From Gymnogyps californianus (Eukaryota; Chordata; Aves; Accipitriformes; Cathartidae): 64,000 bases of DNA. The DNA lies in assembly GCF_018139145.2 (NCBI RefSeq), contig NW_026114235.1, forward strand, positions 558,001 through 622,000, read 5' to 3'. The translations under genes and the position numbers were made by a program. The notes beneath the pieces were generated by a model. That model was given only the letters and a program-made list of their open reading frames with translations. It was not told the DNA's origin and did no database searches. Below are positions 44,201-57,675 of this stretch, piece after piece; position 1 is the first letter of the stretch; every line of letters starts with the position of its first letter.

Positions 44201-47200
44201 TTAATCTGCACCCCAGTAATTTACAGCATGCTTTTACAGCCTAATCATGTAGTTTCTTCTTTTAGAGCCTAAATGTAGATTTCACAGAGCTTTCTGCCAC
44301 AATCATTTTCTTTCTACCAGGCTCTCTGTCTGTGCACATATTAAAGTAAAAATTACCCTTTGCACAGCCTGTTTGCTAGGTGGACTCTGTGCCTGGCTGC
44401 CCTGGCCGGTGACAGGGGAGGCAGTGGCTCGCAGGCCCCTGCCTGCAGCGCTGAGACCAGGAGACTCGCTCCTAACATGATAAACTAATCTTGATCCAGC
44501 TGGTGGCTCCTTCTCAATAATGAAGGTTAGGGCGGACCCCTTGGTAGCTTGAGGAGCTGAGCGGACACCCTGTGGTCCTTCAGGCTCCATATGTCTGTTC
44601 CTTGCCTCATCCCACCATGAGGGCATGCAGAATGGGGCTATTGTTCCCACCCGCTCTGCAGCCGTTTGGCACCGCCATCAGTGTCACAGTGGCAGATTTT
44701 GGGGCATTATACATTACAGGCATGGAACCCAGTGCTGTTATCACAGCCTCAATATAAACCTCTGTTTTCTGCAGCCAAAAAACAAACAAATAAAAAAATC
44801 CCTTAGATATGATTCTTTTATATCAAATATCACAGGTGAGATGCAGTAGTGAGGCAAGCTCAGAAGGGAAAAAAGGGGAATCCATGGTTTTCCTCAGGCT
44901 CTCAAGTAGTGACACATTGTACATCGTTAGGAGTATCTTCCATGCTTGAAGCTGATAATTTGATACCTACATTATCTTGTCTTAAGCTGCTTTTCTTAAA
45001 TGTAGGACTTTGGATGAACCTTGGAGACCCAGCATTGAGGACAGGGACATTATTTCAAAAACATTTTACTGCAAGCATCCAAGTATTGTGAGGCCTTAGC
45101 TGGGCTGAGGGTGGAAAAATGGTATCTATAAAAATATGAAGATAATCACAGAACTTGCATTAGCTTTAGTGGGGCCTAGGCTGAATTTCTTCTCACCTGG
45201 CAGAGAAAATATATTGGCTGAATATATTAGTTGATGCACTGTGTGATGGTAAAATCAGTTAGTTAAATCCCTTTCACAGATGCACGCAGCCCACTAAGGT
45301 CTGTTTTTTATAAGACCTCTGGGATGGAATTATAGTTGTGAGTCTTTCTTTTGCTAGGAATAATGCAGATTTAATTTGGAATTGTAAGAGGTTTCATTAC
45401 ATGTTATTTCATGAATATCACCTTAATTCCAGTTAGTGACATGCAGAAATCAGTGTAAATGAACACTAAGGAGGAACAGAGAGCTATATTGTATGGCCTA
45501 AATATCCTTCTTTTTGTTAGGCACTGCTGTGCTACAGCTTTTGGTTAATACATGTCTAATCAGTTAGGAAGTACTTAAAATATTTTTAATCAATTCCTAC
45601 AAATATGACCAACTCCAGAACTTTAAAATGATAAATAAATACAGACTGTTAGAGAAAGTAAAATATGCTGTAGAAATGTAATGTGCACAATAGGGTCTAT
45701 CTCATTTCCTGTCTAGAACAGTATAACTCTTAAAGGTGCTCCATTTCTTGTTTTATAATCTTGTCTGAAAAGATTTCTTTTTTTTATGTTATTTCCTTTA
45801 GCACTCCAGTCATCTAAGTAACACTTTAATTTTACACCATTTAAAACATTGTGGGTTTTTATATTTTAATATATGAACCCAATGCATTTACCTGCTTTAA
45901 TGGTTCTCTCCATGTGAAAAGAGAAAAGAATATACGTCCCTTAAATTTTTCCATTGGCCTTACTACAATAAATGTGAGAATCATACTTTATGTTAATTAG
46001 TATGTATAAAACCTTTAAGTGAACATAGGACCTAGTGTGCAGTTATGGTGTCATTTGTATAAGCCTCAAGTACAGTAGGGGTATGAGGTTGACAATGCAC
46101 ACCCTGGAGCGTATTACTGCTTTTATAAAAATCATACTTCTTTCAATGACTTCGGTAATGGACTCCAACCTGTGCAGATGTGATTGTGTAATTACACATC
46201 TGAGAATCCTCATTAACCAATCAGGGTTGTCTCCACTCAGCAATTCATGCATTTTGGGCAATTAATCCTATCAGGAAAAGCTCTCCTTGGGCAGCCGATA
46301 GGATCTGCAAAAGTGTATTATCAAAATTATTCTAAAATATATGACCGAGAGAAGAAAATCAAGAAAAATAAAATCAACTGTAACATGAAGAGTGTATTAC
46401 ATTTGTCCGTTCTGTTCCTTCTTTCTGTGTAATTCATTGTCTTGATAATAAGAGATGGTCTCAATGAAAGCACCACAGTGTTCAGGAGCAGCTGACAAAT
46501 TAGCCACCAACAGTCTCTCCAAACCTTGTAAAATAAGGACAGAAAAGCTTTGATTCAAAGAAGTTACAAAGACATTACTTTTTTCTTTCATCTTCTGCCT
46601 GTATGTGATATTTCTCTTCCAAACACAAGCTGTAGTAATATTTTCTCATCATTTGCATTCCGGCACCAAAGGATTTTATGTTCTAACTGGTGATGGAAAA
46701 AAATAATTAAAAGTGTGGTTAAAGCAGGTGCTGTTTGTATTGTTTATATAAACATATTAGTACTCTTTTGACACAGCATGACCTGAACAAGTAGTTCATC
46801 CTACTAGTAGCAGAGAAACAATAACTGAGCGTGCCAGAGCCGAGTTCATTCAGAGACTGCAAGATTAACACCAGATTATGAATACGCTTGCCACTGTTAA
46901 TTAATCGTGAAAATTGCTGGAGGAGTTCCCCTACTGTGAGGGATATTGGCAGAAGTATTTACTGCTAATAGGCCTTGTTTAAGCTTTTTCCCCCACCCCC
47001 CACCCCCTTAGAGATAAAAATTACAATAGACTGCACAGGAACTGATAGATTATTACATATTCCTTTGGTCTGTTTTCTTATTAGCATTTCTGAATATCCC
47101 CAGTGTTTTTCTCTCTATTAGAAATGTGCATTGTGTGTTCACGTTCAGACCATTAAACTGTCCCTTAGAGAGGAGGATAATTTCACAATCTGGATACTGT

Positions 47201-47613
47201 TTTTCTATATTCCACAGTGATCTAACATTATCCCATACTTTGCAGCAGTAATTGGAGACATAAGGAGAGTTTTGTGTATTTCAAATAATATATAAGCTTT
47301 TATAACCTTAGGTAGTGGTTACATGACCTACAAAATCTTTGATGTGCCTATCGTTTTAACCAATTTTCCTTATATATGCCTTTTACTATGTGCTTTTAAA
47401 GTGTAAAAAAATGACCAAGATGTTTTCAATCTACTGTGTTTTTAAATACAGTAAAAATATATACACATGCATATATTAACTATTTAAAAATAAAAATGGA
47501 ATAAATTAACTTATGGTAGGTCACAGTCTCCATTACATTTTCCTAAAATAGATTATGCAATATAGTGTAATCCTATTATATGTTTCCTCCTTTAAAAAAA
47601 AATATATATATAT
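41221..47613. other. AT-rich intergenic sequence
   Basis: No gene is supported. A GC-rich patch lies at 44365-44480. Stretches near 43600-43850 and 46690-46990 are rich in TAATTA-type motifs. All open frames are short and without a domain. Confidence 0.55.
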
Positions 47614-47618
47614 CCAGT

Positions 47619-48245
47619 TGTAGTGGTTTAACCCCAGCCAGCAACTAAGCACCACGCAGCCGCTTCCCCCTTCCCCCTCCCAGTGGGGTGAGGAGGAGGA
47701 AAGAGGAAAAAAAAAAGTAAACCTCGTGGGTTGAGATAAGAACAGTTTAATAACTAAAGTAAAATATAATACTAACAATAGTAATAATAAAATATAATAA
47801 TAATAATAGTAATGAAAAGAAATATAACAAAAAAAGAGGGGGAAGAAGGGAAAAAAAACAAACAAACACAAAAAAAACACCAGTGATGCACAATGCAATT
47901 GCTCACCACCCGCTGACCGATGCCCAGTTAGTTCCCGAGCCACGATCCGCGCCGCCTGGCCAGCTCCCCCTTGTTTATATACTGGGCATGATGTTCCATG
48001 GTATGGAATACCCCTTTGGCTAGTTCAGGTCAGCTGCCCCGGCTCTGCTCCCTCCCAGCTTCTTGCACACCTGCTTGCTGGCAGAGCATGGGAAACTGAA
48101 AAGTCCTTGGCTTAAGATAAGCGCTACTTAGCAACAACTAAAACATCAGAGTGTTATCAACATCATTCTCACACTAAATCCAAAACACAGCACTGTACCA
48201 GCTACTAAAAAGAAAGTTAACTCTGTCCCAGCCGAAACCAGGACA
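47619..48245 (-). mobile_element. Solo LTR, family A (ERVL-like), reverse
   Basis: A 627-bp reverse copy, starting TGTAGTGGTTTAACCCC and ending GCCGAAACCAGGACA on the plus strand. A perfect 5-bp duplication, CCAGT, lies at 47614-47618 and 48246-48250. It is close to the provirus LTRs over its full length, including the ATT-rich and T-rich stretches. Confidence 0.94.
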
Positions 48246-48250
48246 CCAGT

Positions 48251-51200
48251 ATGACTGTTTTTTAACTGGTGTGTTATTGGATAGAAACAAAGGCCAGTTT
48301 CTTAGTGAAATTAACGAAAGACTTGCTATTGACTTTAATGAAAATGGGGTTGAGTCCTGTCTCTGTTAAAATTTTATTATTGTATAATATGGGGATTATG
48401 GAGGCATTTATTGCTGATTTTATTATGAACAGTAATGATTCTTGGCCCATATATGCCAATATTTGATTAAGTCCCTGTACAGTATATTCTTCAAGCAATT
48501 TAGTCAATAATTACAACTGCTTGACTTTTATAAGACTTTTGAGATTGATCTTTTTCCAAAAATGTTTAACTATTTATTTGATAACTTGTTCATTATTTTC
48601 CCATTGATTTTAATAGGAATGAAACTTTACTTCTTAAATATTTAGTACCCAAGCACTATGTCTTGTATTTCTTTAATAAAGATTGATGGGTTTTGTCTTT
48701 TCAAAACTACTCAGAATCTGGACTTCAACTCCATTTCTTTAAGTATTTTTTTTCTTATAAAACACACGCTTACTCTTCACCTTTCCCTCTTTCTGAGAAA
48801 AAGAGTACTGTCAGCCTAAACAATCACAGCCTTATATTTTTCTGTGGGTTAGGTGTATATTTTATGGCCCTTACTTAAGCCTAGTGCAGACAATGGAAAC
48901 AATGGAGACAATGGACACAACACCATTGAATTCAACCATTCAGATTAAGAATGTTAAGTAACTAACATTTGAAAATATACTATATTGAATTTTTACTCCT
49001 TGTGGCTTTGATAGTGTAAAATAAATGGAGGTGCTCTCATTAACATTATTTTTATATTTTATTCATCAGAGGGGCTTTTGTCTAGCTGGCATAATTTAGT
49101 ATGAAAGATCACAGAGTCGAAAGTAGGCTACATTGCTCTAAACAGCTACGCTTTATAGTGAAGATGCCTTGCAAATATTTATTCATGATAGCACACTGTA
49201 TAACCTTCCCTCTGTCTTCCCCTCCTTCTCTGAAGCTTTTTTTTTCTTTAGCTGATCCCTCAGGCAGCAAAAAACAACAGCTAACAATTAGTAGCTGTCA
49301 CACTGTTCTGACACAGAACAATAAAACACTGCAGAGGTTAAAATGTCTCTGGTTAATGTTAAGAATAACGATTCTGGTCATTTATATGCCTCTAGCATAA
49401 AAGTTTTATATCATTTAAATTTTTTTATGTTAAATTAGTTGTAGTACCAAAGCATGTTATGTTTCATTTATGTAAAGAACACAAGCCACCATTCAACAAA
49501 TGGCTTTTGTTTTGAGTGAGATTGTAAGAGTAGTTTTAGGTATCTGAAGGTTGGATTCAAAAAAAAGAAAAAGGTCTTCAAATAAGAGCTCCTTTCCGAG
49601 GTATCACAGCTGTCTAGTATTAGCATTCTGTTGCTCTGAGAAAGGAAATGTTCAAGGCTCTACACACTGTGTACATAAAGACAGTCATATGCTGAATTAT
49701 TCAGGGTGTCCTTTGTATCTTGCCAATTTCATTATCTAGTTAATGTAGCATTTTTTGCTTTTTAATGAATGTTTACAAAATGCATTCTATATTATTCAAA
49801 TAATAATGAATTTTTAAAAAAACTAGACCTCATGTTGCAAAGGACATCTGAGGTCAGGTACCCTAATTCACAATGAATAATAATTTATCCATGTTACTTC
49901 TGGTTCTACATAGGATGAAAAGGCATGTCTGACTGCTGTTAATATAAAAATATAAGTGTTTATTGAGGTAATAAATGTTAATAACCATTTATATTCCTAT
50001 AATGACTCTTAATAGCTTCCTTTCTCAAACATCTTATAGCCTTTATAAAGTGACATTCCCAATAAGTGTATTTTGGTTTTTAACCTTAAAAATGTCTCTA
50101 TTTGTATGACAAGGAAGCTCTGATTTTGGTTGAGCAAATAATGTTGCTGTAATTTAATTCAGTAAGTGATAATCTTAATTTTCCCAATCAAACTATTTAA
50201 CTTTGACATAGCTCACTTACTTACTTACAATTTGCTTGTTTTGTGGAAATTAAGTACTGAATAAAATAGATGTTTCCACACATTTGATGTAGGAACCAAA
50301 AATTTGTTTTGTTTATGTAATCAGAATATCCTTGATTTATAAGGGAAAAAGATGAAGAGTCAATTGTATTCCTGCAAGATTGTGGCCAAATTCACTGTGA
50401 ACAGATCTGTGTCCACAGCGGCAGCACAACACAAAAAAAGAAAATAATCAAAATTGGTGACGTTTGTGTAACAAAATTGTGCACATCCAAAACCAAAACA
50501 TTCATGTACATGTACCAGCTGGACCATAGAAGGTTTCCTCTTCACCAAAAGTAGTAATTTCTATGTTTGAAGCTCTCCTTTGCAGAGAGAAAACAAAAGG
50601 TAATTTAGCCATATATTCTGTATGGACTACATTGGACCCTGGAGACCTTCAGAGGTATCTGCATCTCTCCATTGACCATTTAACAACTTCCTGTAGGGCA
50701 AATAGTTCTGCACATCTAAAATGCTGGTGTATCCACATAAAAGTAAGCTATCTGAATTAATCATGCTGGATCAGGATCTCAGGGCCCTTCAAGTAGCACT
50801 CTGCACTGGGCATTTTGCTAACACTTTGCGCAAGGACATATTCCACCCTTGAATATGAAGTCAGGTTTTAATGAACAAGCAGCTTGGCACTTTCTCACAA
50901 ACATTTCATACTTACTCCTAGTAACACTTGCTCACAGTGTTGCCTATTATGATCTAATGTCTTTAAAACCCAAAGTAGACTAAGCATTCCCAGCACCCCC
51001 AAACAACAAATAAAAAAAAGTGGCTGAAAATGATTGATTTATCATCTAAGTACTTACATGATAGACATCAGGACTCTGAAGGAACTATTATGAACCATCT
51101 TGACAAAAATCCATTTAAGAAGTGTGCCTTTCTATACATGTATACAATAGATTGTGTGATTACAGCATATGGGGTAAACAGGATATGTTTTTAAAATTAG

Positions 51201-51681
51201 TATGCATGCCAAAACACATGTTTACCTTAAAGACTGCAACAGCTTTGAGGCACTTCTTTTTAGTCCATCAGGTAAATAGCACACATTTCCTAAATGCTGC
51301 ACAAATGTATGTTATTATGCAGTATGTATGTTATTATATAATAGACTGCAGTGGCTTTGAAAAAGACAAACTATTCTGTTGTGTCAATACTTCTAAAAAT
51401 TTATGACATCATATTTTTACTTCCTTATGTTGGAAATAAAATAATAAAAAGTAAAACAAAGAAATGAACAAAGGCAGCTCTGAAACAATAATTAAACCCC
51501 TCACCCCTACGACTGCCCAAGCAATCATTAGGGGTTTCATTTTCCACTTTCACCATTTCAGAGCATTTTCAGGTGGGACAGAAGATTCCGCTCAGTGTAG
51601 TAGGAAAGGCAGAAAGAGCTATTAATTTTGCATATTACTGATGTCCTATTTCTTTTTGCTGGAGTAAAAGAATAGAATTTG
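48251..51681. other. AT-rich intergenic sequence
   Basis: No gene or interspersed repeat recognised. Confidence 0.6.
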
Positions 51682-51686
51682 CTTAG

Positions 51687-53435
51687 TGTTTGCATGGCAA
51701 GATTTTGGTAGCAGGGGGGCTACAGGGATTGCTTCTGTGAGAAGCTGCCAGAAGCTTCCCCTATGTCTGATAGAGCCAATGCCAGCTGGCTCCAAGACGG
51801 ACCCGCCGCTGGCCAAGGCCGAGCCAATCAGCAACAGTGGTAGCGCCTCTGGGATAACATATTTAAGAAAGTGTCGTGGTTTAACCCCAGTCAGCAACTC
51901 GGCACCACGCAGCCGTTTCCCCCTCCCCCTCCCAGTGGGGTGAGGAGGAGGAAAGCAAAGGAAAAAAAAGTAAAACTCGTGGGTTGAGATAAGAACAGTT
52001 TAATAACTAAAGTAAAATATAATACTAACAATAGTAATAATAAAATATAATAATAATACTAATGAAAAGGAATGCAACAAAAAGAAGGGGGGGGGGAAGG
52101 AAAAAAACCAGTGATGCACAATGCAATTGCTCACCACCCACTGACCGATGCCCAGTTAGTTCCCAAACCGCAATCCGCGCCTCCCGGCCAGCTCCCCCCT
52201 GTTTATATACTGGGCATGACGTTCCATGGTATGGAATACCCCTTTGGCTAGTTCAGGTCAGCTGCCCCGGCTCTGCTCCCTCCCAGCTTCTTGCACACCT
52301 GCTTGCTGGCAGAGCATGGGAAACTGAAAAGTCCTTGGCTTAAGATAAGCGCTACTTAGCAACAACTAAAACATCAGAGTGTTATCAACATCATTCTCAC
52401 GCTAAATCCAAAACACAGCACTGTACCAGCTACTAAAAAGAAAGTTAACTCTGTCCCAGCCGAAACCAGGACAGAAAGGGAAAAGTTACTGCACAGCAGC
52501 AATTGCAGCTGGAGACAGGAGTGAGAATATGTGAGAGGAACAACTCTGCAGACCCCAAGGTCAGGGAAGAAGGAGGGGGAGGAGGTGCTCCAGGTGCCAG
52601 AGCAGAGATTCCCCTGCAGCCTGTGGTGAAGACCATGGTGAGGCAGGCTGTCCCCCTGCAGCCCATGTAGGTTAACGGTGGAGTGGATATCCACCTGCAG
52701 CCCATGGAGGACCCCATGCCGGAGCAGGTGGATGCCCGAAAGGAGGCTGTGATCCCTTGGAGACCCCGCGCTGGAGCAGGCTCCTGGCAGGACCTGTGGC
52801 CCCATGGAGAGAGGAGCCCACACTGAAGCAGGTTTGCTGGCAGGACTTGTGACCCCGCGGGGGACCCACGCTGGAGCAGTCTGTTCCTGAAGGACTGCAC
52901 CCTGTGGAAGGGATCCATGCTGGAGCAGTTCATGAAGAACTGTAGCCCATGGGAAGGACTCACGTTGGAGAAGTTTGTGGAGGACTGTCTCCTGTGGGAG
53001 GGACCCCACGCTGGAGCAGGGGAAGAGTGTGAGGAGTCCTCCCCCTGAGGAGGAAGGAGCAGTAGAACCAACGTGTGATGAACTGACTGCAACCCCCCTT
53101 CCCCATCCCCCTGCGCCACTGTGGGGGAGGAGGTAGAAAATTCGGGAGTAAAGTTAAGCCCGGGAAGAAGGGAGGAGTGGGGGGAAGGTGTTTTTAAGAT
53201 TTGGTTTTATTTCTCATTATCCTGCTCTGATTTGACTGGTAATAAAATTAAATTATTTTTTTTCCCCAAGTCGAGTCTGTTTTGCCTGTGAAGGTAATTG
53301 CTGAGTGATCTCCCTGTCCTTATCTCGACCCATGAGCCTTTCGTAATATTTTCTCTCCCCTGTCCATTTGAGGAGGGGGAGTGATAGAGCAACTTTGGTG
53401 GGCACCTGGCATCCAGCCAGGGTCAACCCACCACA
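51687..53435 (+). mobile_element. Solo LTR, family C copy 3, split by a nested LTR
   Basis: A family-C LTR interrupted at 51872-52473 by a family-A LTR. Flanking duplication CTTAG lies at 51682-51686 and 53436-53440. The first bases read TGTTTGCATGG, so about seven bases of the usual TGTATTGGGTTTGC start are missing. A CCAAT box is at 51834-51838, ATATTTAA just before the nested insertion and AATAAA at 53241-53246. It has seven minisatellite cores, as in copy 1. Confidence 0.92.
51872..52473 (-). mobile_element. Family-A solo LTR nested in family-C LTR
   Basis: A 602-bp reverse LTR from TGTCGTGGTTTAACCCC to GCCGAAACCAGGACA. It is flanked by a perfect 5-bp duplication, GAAAG, at 51867-51871 and 52474-52478, and the family-C sequence resumes directly after it. 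It inserted after the family-C LTR was already in place, about 10 bp downstream of the host LTR's TATA-like box. Confidence 0.95.
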
Positions 53436-53440
53436 CTTAG

Positions 53441-56400
53441 CCTTAACGTCAAAATTTCTTTTGCAAGTATGCTATGATGCATATTCTTTCTTCTTACATT
53501 TGTATGTTGTTTGTGTTGTAAGTATCATCAGAGCTATTGTGCTGGGTATGGGCCATGCAGAACTGAAATAGCATTTGAAGATGAAAATATGAAATGCACT
53601 AGGACAAACAGGAAAGGTTTCAGAAAAAAATTAACAAAAGCAATGTTTTAAAAGAAATGGCTTATGAGGAGCGATAAGAGAAGAACAAACCCAAATTAAA
53701 AAGTGAGTTCTGAGGGTATGAGGGTATTCATTAGGGTGTAATGGACCAGAAGAATGAAGGTCAAAGATCCTTTTCCCCTTCTCACCTATCATATGCCCTG
53801 CAAATAGATGAAGTAGTATCAGAGTCTATGTTCACAACAAATCCTAAGGAATGATGATATAAAATCATGGATCTATACTAGTACAAGGAGAGAAAAGGAG
53901 GAGACAAGACCAAGGCTGAAAACCTAAAGCAAAGTGATCCAATCCTGACAGTCATAGATGAAAAATAGAGTTTGGGACCCTTCACACTTCTTTGCGGATC
54001 AGTAATTCCTCCTCTTTCTGTCTGTGAAAGGCATCATTTGCCTCCTATGATCCCTGCCCCATACAGTCATCCTGTGTCTGCACTGCCAAGCAGTCAGCCT
54101 AACCCTCTCTCCTCCACCCAAAAGCAGGAGCCACAGCACCTACCCAAGCACCATCATCCTCCACTGCCACAGGGGCAGCAAGCAGGAAAAGGAGTGTAGC
54201 TATAGTCCTGTTGAGCTACCCCAGCTCAGATATGGAAGTCCAGTTCTGCTGGTGGTGGTTTTGGTTTTTCCTTTCCCCTTTGAAATAACTCCCCCAGAAA
54301 CTTCTTGTATCTCCCTTATTTCATCCAAGCACCTGGGTGAGTGAAGTAGCACAAACAGTTTGGTATTGATGTGTGTGGGGAGGAGGTGAACATACAGTTC
54401 AAGCTATGTTCAATACCTGAATAAGTGATCCCAACTACTCTAGTAAAAAGAGTTTAGTTTCAAAGTCATAAAATTGCTCATACTGTACTGAAGAATATAC
54501 CCACAGACTTCAGGAGGAGCTATAGGAGGTCCATACCTCTTGAACTTCCACTATTAAGGGGGAGCACTGTAGTCATCTATTATTGAAGTGATACCAGACA
54601 GAGTCTTGTTTACATGTCTATGATTTTTTTTTTCCTTTATTTAAAGACTAGCTCTGTGCTTGGGGAAGTATGGAAACAAAATATGATTGCAGGAGTTCTG
54701 GATGAATCAGGTTTTGCTTCACTCACAAGAATTTCTATTTCTAGAGCCAATAGAGAGAAAAGGATGAAATAATCTATCCAGCCCTATTCATTTTTTAAAG
54801 TCATAACAATCTCTCTTTGAAAGGATCTAGACTAGTGAATTTGTAGCACAGGAGCACTATCATTATAGTATTGACAATAGGTGACAATTTCAGCAGAAGT
54901 TCCAAGAGTTCACAGAATATGAACTGTCTTTTTGTCCCTAAGGGTAGTCCCTCTGGATGGGGTCTGAATTTCATTTGCTGGATAACCTGGTTTCTACTTT
55001 CTAACCTGGAGCAAGGTGGCACTTGCTCCAGGAATGACATCCTTATATTTCCATTTTGAGGTAGAGAGGGTCAGGCATGAGCCAATATATTCAGTATATT
55101 ACTAAAGGAGGATACGTTTAGAGGTACTTGCATTTTAATTAATATGACATTCAGGAGCAAATTGGAAAATTAAACCATTTACTTAGGTAATTAATTAAAC
55201 AAAAATTGAATTACGTAAGTATTGTTCTCAGGTTGAAAATTCTCACTTGTGTGACATATCCAAATTGCCCCAAATTACCAGAATTTTAGTTGACACAGAT
55301 GGGAGGAAGAGGTTCAGGATAGTTCTCACAATTTTGATATCTTGTCCTGATTTCAGAGTAGTTACAAAATTTTAGTTGACTGGGAAAACTATTTTGCTCC
55401 ATTCTTAAGAAACTCCTCCCACTGTATTGCTGAATTATCCATGTCACAGATGTTGCCTTCTACCCAGTGGTTTCACAGTCAGGAGTATGGCTAGACCCAA
55501 AGTTTTACTTTCATCAAAGTGAACTTCAGCTTCAAGGATTAAATTCGTTAACAAATATGTTTACCCTGGGGATAAAGAAGCTGTGTTTCACATTTGTATG
55601 TTTCTAATGTGAGAGTTGGAATTTTGAGAACAATCACCAAAAGTGTTCTTCCCAGACAAGCCCAGGGAAACTAATGCCCTGCAATTTTCAGTGGTGAACA
55701 AAATATTTTCCTTTTGAACTGAAAACCTTCTTTGGCTCTTCCAGCATAGTGAGTCTGGAAATAGAAGCCCATTTATTGCATTTATATATGTGGAAGATTT
55801 TTTATACTTTCACTTTTATTCTTATTTAAAGCAATATTTATTTCTTTGACTTGCACAAAAAAGGGATCCAATGAAAACACAACACATCTTTGCAGACAGC
55901 AATTCCCTTGCTTGCAGAAATCCTTTGGTATTTTAGCCCCAATGATGGAGAAAAAACAGTTTTTTATGAGTGCTGAATTGCTTTTTCTTTTCACATGTAG
56001 TAGCACTTAAGTGTCATATTAAGCCTGAGGCAGGAAAGACCTGTTCTGACTAGAAATGTGTTTACTGTACTTTTTTCAAAATGCAGTGCAGGATCCCTTC
56101 CCTTATCAGTACCTAGAGTCTAACAGCTTGCAGACTCAAATTTCCCCTTCCAGGCAATGTTGTCTTTGTCTGTTGTTTTTCATGACAAAAGGTTTCATGA
56201 ATTCTGCAGTTTGGATTTCTGCCTTGTATTACCTAGTATCACCCTCTAGGCTAGGAATCAGCATTTTTCAGCTCCCAGAAATTGCCCAAAAGGCTGCTAG
56301 AAGCATTGTACATTGAGATGTGTAGGTACACGTCTTTCTAACTGTTTGCATCGGGAATTCTAGCAAAGAAGTTGTAGAAGTACTCTCTGTAGGACTAAAC

Positions 56401-56847
56401 TGGTGAACAATTCAGCAGTGTCTGTAGGGGGTGATTGCCCTTGGCGCTGAAGGCTGCAGGTGTGGCATGCAGGGTTTACTCATTCAAACCTTCAGTGACT
56501 CCATATGGCAGAGGAACCTTATAAACATAATGAATGTGGGAAAATCTCCCACTGGAGTTCGACACTGCTGCTCTCCCCAGTCACTCACTGTGTTCTGGTC
56601 CCATTTCCTTTCATCCAGGCTGCACCTTATGTTTCTCCCTACCCTGCCTTACACCTGGAACAACCAGACAATGCTGTTCCATCCACCCTCCTTCAAAAAA
56701 AATAAACCTCCCAGAACTTAATTATTCCTTGAAGCAACCCTCCCTCACTCCTTCTGCCATCTCCTCTAAACATCTTGTGGGTTTGTGTTTGCATTGTCCC
56801 TTCACTGCCTATACATTGTAAATTCCTAAGGAAGGAAGATTTATGTT
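53441..56847. other. AT-rich intergenic sequence
   Basis: No gene or interspersed repeat recognised. Confidence 0.6.
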
Positions 56848-57675
56848 AGAATCATAGAATCATTTAGGTTGGAAAAGACCCTTAAGATCATCAAGTCCAA
56901 CTGTTAACCTAACACTACCAAGTCTGCCACTAAACCATGTCCCTAAGTGCCACATCTACACGTCTTTTAAATACCCTTTCCTCTAACTGGTAAAATAGAG
57001 GAAAAGATAACTTGAGCACCAATCCCTTTCAATCGCATCCCCAGAGCTTTGCAGTCTTGCTTGATTCTGCCCAGGTTCCGGCTTGCCGTGTCATTTATGC
57101 CCACGTGAAAGAGTAATAGTGGATAATAGTCCGTGTTTCTAATAAGTTATGGCATCCTCTCAGGGACATCCTGGACCTTAGTACCTGAAAGGCAGCAAAC
57201 TTCACGTGATTCCCTGTCAGGCTGACAAATGGGTGCCTCAGTGCCCCTTAGCAGAGAGTCACCTGCTACGAGCACTCGTTTCTTTTTGTGGTTTCTAGTG
57301 TGTGCTGCTGGTACGGTTTCTCCCTGCGGAGCTTGTTCATAGGTGTCTTCAGCTGTTAAGACATCATATCTGTTCCTGGTTGTTATGCAGGAGGGTGGAG
57401 AGTGGAGTCCTGCTCTTGTGGGTCACCAGGGTCGACGGTGCCTCGTTCCGAGCAGCATCAACCATAACAGACTGGTTGTGAAACCACTCATCTATCTCTT
57501 CTTCAGCCCCTCTAATACCACACAGTCTTCTCACTGCCTCCTGTAACTCAGCCACCTGGTGTGACAGATCCTCGACCTGCTTGCATCTTTCGCAGGTACT
57601 TGCTTGTGCCTCAGGAGGAAGGTCTGGCCACTCATCGCAACCTGAGGTCTGCACTGCAATCTCCTTCCTTAGCAT
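56848..57675 (-). mobile_element. CR1 LINE with ORF2 deleted (ORF1 joined to 3' tail)
   Basis: A CR1 in minus orientation. About 56848-56971 is the 3' tail with the last ORF2 codons (VFKRRVDVALRDMV). From about 56972 the sequence is directly ORF1, which runs to about 57675. The whole endonuclease and RT region that should lie between is missing. Both pieces have the same orientation and abut without a gap, so one internally deleted insertion is more likely than two independent ones. Confidence 0.8.
57364..57675 (-). pseudogene. CR1 ORF1 coiled-coil region remnant
   Basis: This open stretch reads CERCKQVEDLSHQVAELQEA, a Cys pair followed by a coiled-coil-like heptad region. EIDEWFHNQSVMVDAARNEA comes next, and both are typical of bird CR1 ORF1. 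The esterase region follows in other frames at about 56972-57360, with a segment (RIKQDCKALGMRLKGIGAQV) collinear with the ORF1 of the CR1 copy at 18501-22330. The first codons of the open frame (57676-57705) are outside the recognisable CR1. Confidence 0.75.
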
